DNA of 64,000 nt from Candidatus Cloacimonetes bacterium HGW-Cloacimonetes-3. GTDB lineage: Bacteria > Cloacimonadota > Cloacimonadia > Cloacimonadales > Cloacimonadaceae. Within the stretch, counting starts at the first letter, position 1. Every line of letters starts with the position of its first letter. The stretch covers positions 1 through 64,000 of the forward strand of contig PHBO01000011.1 of assembly GCA_002840645.1 (NCBI GenBank), in the 5' to 3' direction. The notes below the pieces were generated by a model. The model made no database searches. It was given only the letters and a program-made list of their open reading frames with translations, and was not told the DNA's origin. The position numbers and the translations under genes are program-made. Below are positions 61,202-64,000 of this stretch, one piece after another.

Positions 61202-62188
61202 TCATGTTTTTGTGAATATGACAGAACCGGGTTCATAATTCTCAACCAAATCATCAATTCTTCTTTCTATCCTATTCCGATTATTATCATCGAGTTTACG
61301 GGAGATAATTTGCTTGTGGTAATTTGCGGGTCTATTACCATTGATGTCGCTTAATAAAAACCAATAATATGCTTTTTGATAATCGATAGTAACTCCCGAA
61401 CCATTTGTATAACATTTTCCCAATTCAAATTGTGAATCTGCATGGCCTTGGTTTGCAGCATAACGCAACCATTTGACTGCTTTTTTATAGTCTTTATCCT
61501 TAGTGTCTTCACTATAGAACATTCCTAATACGTATTGTGCTTCTACTATACCCTGCATTGCAGCCTTTTGAAAATAAAACAAAGCTTTCTTTGTATCTTG
61601 CTGTACACCTCGACCTTCTGCATATAATCCTGCCAAGCCCAGTTGAGCTTCTCCAATCCCTTGTTTGGCAGCCAGGGTGTACCATTTTACTGCCTCAGAG
61701 TTATCAACTTTAACACCTTCGCCAATGTCATAACAAACACCTAATAAATACTGAGCAGTTTCATGTCCTTGTTCCGCTGCCATTCTGTACCACTTTGTTG
61801 CTTCTACCACATCCTGAGTTACACCCTCTCCGCTATAATAGCAATCTCCCAACATATATTGAGATTCTTTTTCTCCTTGCTCTGCCGCCAGGGAATACCA
61901 CTTAGCTGCTTGTTCCATGTCTTTTTTATAACCAATACCATATGCATAACAATCGCCTAAACTCTCTTGTGCTTTAGCATGGCCTTGGTTTGCAGACAAT
62001 TGATACCACTTAGCAGCTTCGATATAGTTTATCTCGGTACCTTCTCCCCTTTCAAAGCATAATCCCAAATCAAACTGTGCTTCAGCATATCCACTCTGTG
62101 CTGCCTTAACAAGTGGTTCTGAATAAATGACTTCTTTAGAAACTACTACCAATATCGATGCTATGACGAGAACCCATAATATGACCAT
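61202..62188 (-). CDS. Sel1-repeat protein
   Basis: A 328-aa protein with an N-terminal hydrophobic helix (residues 2-17) that anchors or exports it. About seven Sel1/TPR-like repeats follow (AQFDLGLCFERGEG, SQYMLGDCYYSGEG, AQYLLGVCYDIGEG and so on, each about 36 residues with AAKWY). Sel1 proteins serve as protein-protein scaffolds. The C-terminal tail (about 290-328) is basic and not repeated. It is the only gene between mod and the right-hand repeats. Confidence 0.88.
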   Translation of the reverse strand: MVILWVLVIASILVVVSKEVIYSEPLVKAAQSGYAEAQFDLGLCFERGEGTEINYIEAAKWYQLSANQGHAKAQESLGDCYAYGIGYKKDMEQAAKWYSLAAEQGEKESQYMLGDCYYSGEGVTQDVVEATKWYRMAAEQGHETAQYLLGVCYDIGEGVKVDNSEAVKWYTLAAKQGIGEAQLGLAGLYAEGRGVQQDTKKALFYFQKAAMQGIVEAQYVLGMFYSEDTKDKDYKKAVKWLRYAANQGHADSQFELGKCYTNGSGVTIDYQKAYYWFLLSDINGNRPANYHKQIISRKLDDNNRNRIERRIDDLVENYEPGSVIFTKT

Positions 62189-62327
62189 TTAGTACATCCT
62201 GTGACTGTAAGAGTTCTTCATTAATAATGCCTACCTTGCTTTATTGTTTCAAATATGCAGGATTTCACTTAGTGTTTTACTGTCAATAAAAATAACGATT
62301 GATTAGTTTGTTGTAGGGACTGGATTC

Positions 62328-62360
62328 CATTCTGCAATGGAATGACGAGGGGGGGGGGGG
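62328..62360. repeat. Hairpin followed by a G12 homopolymer
   Basis: ATTCCATT/AATGGAAT forms a small hairpin at about 62327-62346. Twelve G's in a row follow at 62349-62360. No gene spans it. A G-run is a possible slippage site or a sequencing artefact. Confidence 0.7.
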
Positions 62361-62463
62361 CCGCAGGTTAGACGAGGGATGGTTTGGTAAGAGTGTGGGT
62401 AGAATCTGTTGCATAAAAAAGCCGGAATTCAGTCAGTTTGCAGAGCCCGGAGGGCGAAATATA

Positions 62464-62645
62464 ATAGCGAGGGTGTGCAGCGATAGCGGAACCCCTTGAA
62501 GATTGTCGTGATCTTTGTTAAGCCCCTTACGGGCGACATAACATGTAGGGAAACAAACAGCAAGCCCATAGTGTCGCCCATAAAGGGCTTTTTTCTTTTA
62601 CCGTTATGTAACGAGGGGTTCCGCTTCGCTGCACACCCTCGCTAT
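62464..62645. repeat. Nested inverted repeat, MITE-like
   Basis: Outer arms 62464-62497 and 62613-62645 are reverse complements (about 33 bp, one indel). Inside, AAGCCCCTTACGGGCGACA (62520-62538) faces TGTCGCCCATAAAGGGCTT (62572-62590). The 182-bp unit has no gene. The inner arm recurs at 56578. The spacer 62189-63072 shows no coding sequence otherwise. Confidence 0.8.
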
Positions 62646-63072
62646 GTTATGTCGCACTTTCAGTGCTTAAATGATGGCTTGGGAACTTACAGGATTGCAG
62701 CAGCTTGCAAAGCTATGCTACGGTCTCCTCTGCCTTTCTCGGCTTTTCTCTGTTTTTACTCTGTGTTGAAAAAGAAATCCATACCTTTTTTCTCCAGTTT
62801 TGAAAATAAACCGCAAATCTGTCCCAATATTCCAATTCTGTCCCCCACACCATTATGAAGGCACATTTATTTAAAGCCTTTTTTATTGACATAAACTCCC
62901 CCTTTGTTGGGATGAACTAAACTAACCGGAAGCAATAAACATCGAGGTGTTATGCGCAAGAAATGGAAAATAATCATAGGGATCCTGTACTGCTTGTGGT
63001 AATAAGCTAGTGGTGAAAAGCTTGCGGCAAAGAAATAACCGGCAAAGCCGTAATGATAAAGTAAGAAACCCA

Positions 63073-64000
63073 ATGCGCTGGATATTCGTAATAATACTAT
63101 CAGTTATTAGCACATTAGGTGTGGGCAACAATATCGTAAATGGTGCTTACCCAGGCGAGTTCTATACTAATAGCTTTGAATGGGTAACGGGTATTGAAAC
63201 CATGATGTATGGAATGGCGTATTCTCCGGATGGTGGCAGAACTTTGGATATTACCGTTACCAGCGATTTACGCTTATTATATGGTGATCTGTTGCCGCTA
63301 GCAGCTCCAGGCTTGTGTTATTTGCACCATTATAATCAGAATGGTAATGAATTGCTCATTATGCAGAACTGGGGGCGTTACTTTTCCACCATTGCTTTGT
63401 CTTTCGGCTTCTTTGAGATCGTACAATCCGGATTTGTCCAGAATCAGATTTTTATAATTGATTACGATCAGGATACTCAATCAAGTACCTTGTATAGAAG
63501 TGATCAGGCAGGTAATGAGGCATACGTAATCTGCGATTTTGACAGTACAAAGGTTACCGCAATCAATATGGGTGTGAATACAGGAGAGATATTCCTGACT
63601 GCCTATGATTATCGTGACAATCTCGTGCACATTCTCTATAGTTCAAATATGGGTAGCAGTTTTACGGATTATCCTTTTCCTGAAGAAATCATGATTCCAT
63701 TTCCGGTAGACATCGGAGCGTATAAGATATATCCACAAAGCAATGGGAGGCTATACATTAGTAGATATACAAATACATCTCCAAGAGTATTTAAGCTATA
63801 CAGATGTGAAAATATCAATCAGGAATTCTCTCTTGTGTGGGAACGAAATTTACTCACTAATGAATGGATATATTTGGTTCCTGTATTCGACAATGATATT
63901 GATTTTATAGTACAAAAGCGATATCACTGGATGAGTTATAATGAACTGGCGTTCTTCACCTCAAACGATGAAGGAATAACTTTAGTTCCGACCGGATCGT
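63073..64000 (+). CDS. Secreted protein, 5' part, running off the right edge
   Basis: An open frame of 309 codons with no stop before the window ends. MRWIFVIILSVISTLGVG looks like a signal peptide; the mature part (MAYSPDGGRTLDITVTSD near residue 55, SSNMGSSFTDYPFPEE, FFTSNDEGITLVP) has the Asp-box style of sialidase-like beta-propellers. A sorting domain would be expected beyond the edge. The ribosome-binding site at ATG 63073 is weak; a TTG at 63022 (after GGTGAAAAGC) in the same frame is an alternative start. Confidence 0.75.
   Translation, partial: MRWIFVIILSVISTLGVGNNIVNGAYPGEFYTNSFEWVTGIETMMYGMAYSPDGGRTLDITVTSDLRLLYGDLLPLAAPGLCYLHHYNQNGNELLIMQNWGRYFSTIALSFGFFEIVQSGFVQNQIFIIDYDQDTQSSTLYRSDQAGNEAYVICDFDSTKVTAINMGVNTGEIFLTAYDYRDNLVHILYSSNMGSSFTDYPFPEEIMIPFPVDIGAYKIYPQSNGRLYISRYTNTSPRVFKLYRCENINQEFSLVWERNLLTNEWIYLVPVFDNDIDFIVQKRYHWMSYNELAFFTSNDEGITLVPTGS

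Overview
The window looks like a chromosomal piece of an uncultured, anaerobic, amino-acid-fermenting bacterium, most likely of the Cloacimonadota (Cloacimonas/WWE1) type. Grounds for this: a 2-oxoacid:ferredoxin oxidoreductase operon ending in methylmalonyl-CoA epimerase, a transcarboxylase-like biotin operon, secreted proteins with YPNPF-type C-terminal sorting domains, a Bacteroidota-style alpha-2-macroglobulin and a COX24-like mini-protein. The taxon is an inference from gene content and style. No rRNA or tRNA gene and no CRISPR array was seen.

Layout. 1-900: repeat-rich spacer, the start of a gene leaving the left edge, and a 55-aa zinc-ribbon gene. 899-9086 (minus): eight tightly packed genes, reading methylmalonyl-CoA carboxyltransferase, small subunit, pyruvate carboxyltransferase-biotin carrier fusion, pyrR, pyrF, a membrane protein, tldD, tldE. 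9159-17874: a lipoprotein, a 2046-aa alpha-2-macroglobulin with a TonB-plug-like insert, and an arylsulfotransferase-like secreted protein. 18373-23264 (plus): SpoVG-like protein, PLP aminotransferase, korDABC, methylmalonyl-CoA epimerase. 23367-33871: M3 peptidase, fba-gap, HU and a 30-aa basic gene, a regulator-like protein, an iron alcohol dehydrogenase, lepB, hemW and a short CCA-type nucleotidyltransferase. 33876-36557: ADP-forming acyl-CoA synthetase fused to GNAT. 36976-40089: a small Cys-rich secreted protein and a 943-aa sorted surface protein. 40378-50634: an envelope block (a protein usually mis-named AsnB, an MCE protein, a metalloprotease/propeller/Omp85 fusion, leucyl aminopeptidase, znuACB, a C5-epimerase-like membrane protein). 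50607-55966: lysyltransferase-like and GNAT proteins, MFS transporter, RNB nuclease, DUF2442. 56024-62645: accessory region with a 282-nt G-free octamer array, a type III restriction-modification pair whose res gene has an in-frame TAG, a Sel1-repeat protein and a nested inverted repeat. 63073 onward: a secreted protein running off the right edge.

How it fits together. The aminotransferase and KOR enzymes could turn amino acids into acyl-CoA (glutamate to 2-oxoglutarate to succinyl-CoA). The epimerase and the 12S + 5S/1.3S carboxyltransferases could then make propionyl-CoA while carboxylating pyruvate. No Na+-pump beta subunit lies beside the carboxyltransferase genes.

The most unusual signal is a family of seven short intergenic palindromic elements. 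Their sequences differ, but they are built from 11-nt units kept in strict register and most end in a GCAAG-type terminus. Three copies share a seven-unit, 77-bp layout, and the right arm of one copy matches the left arm of another better than its own left arm.
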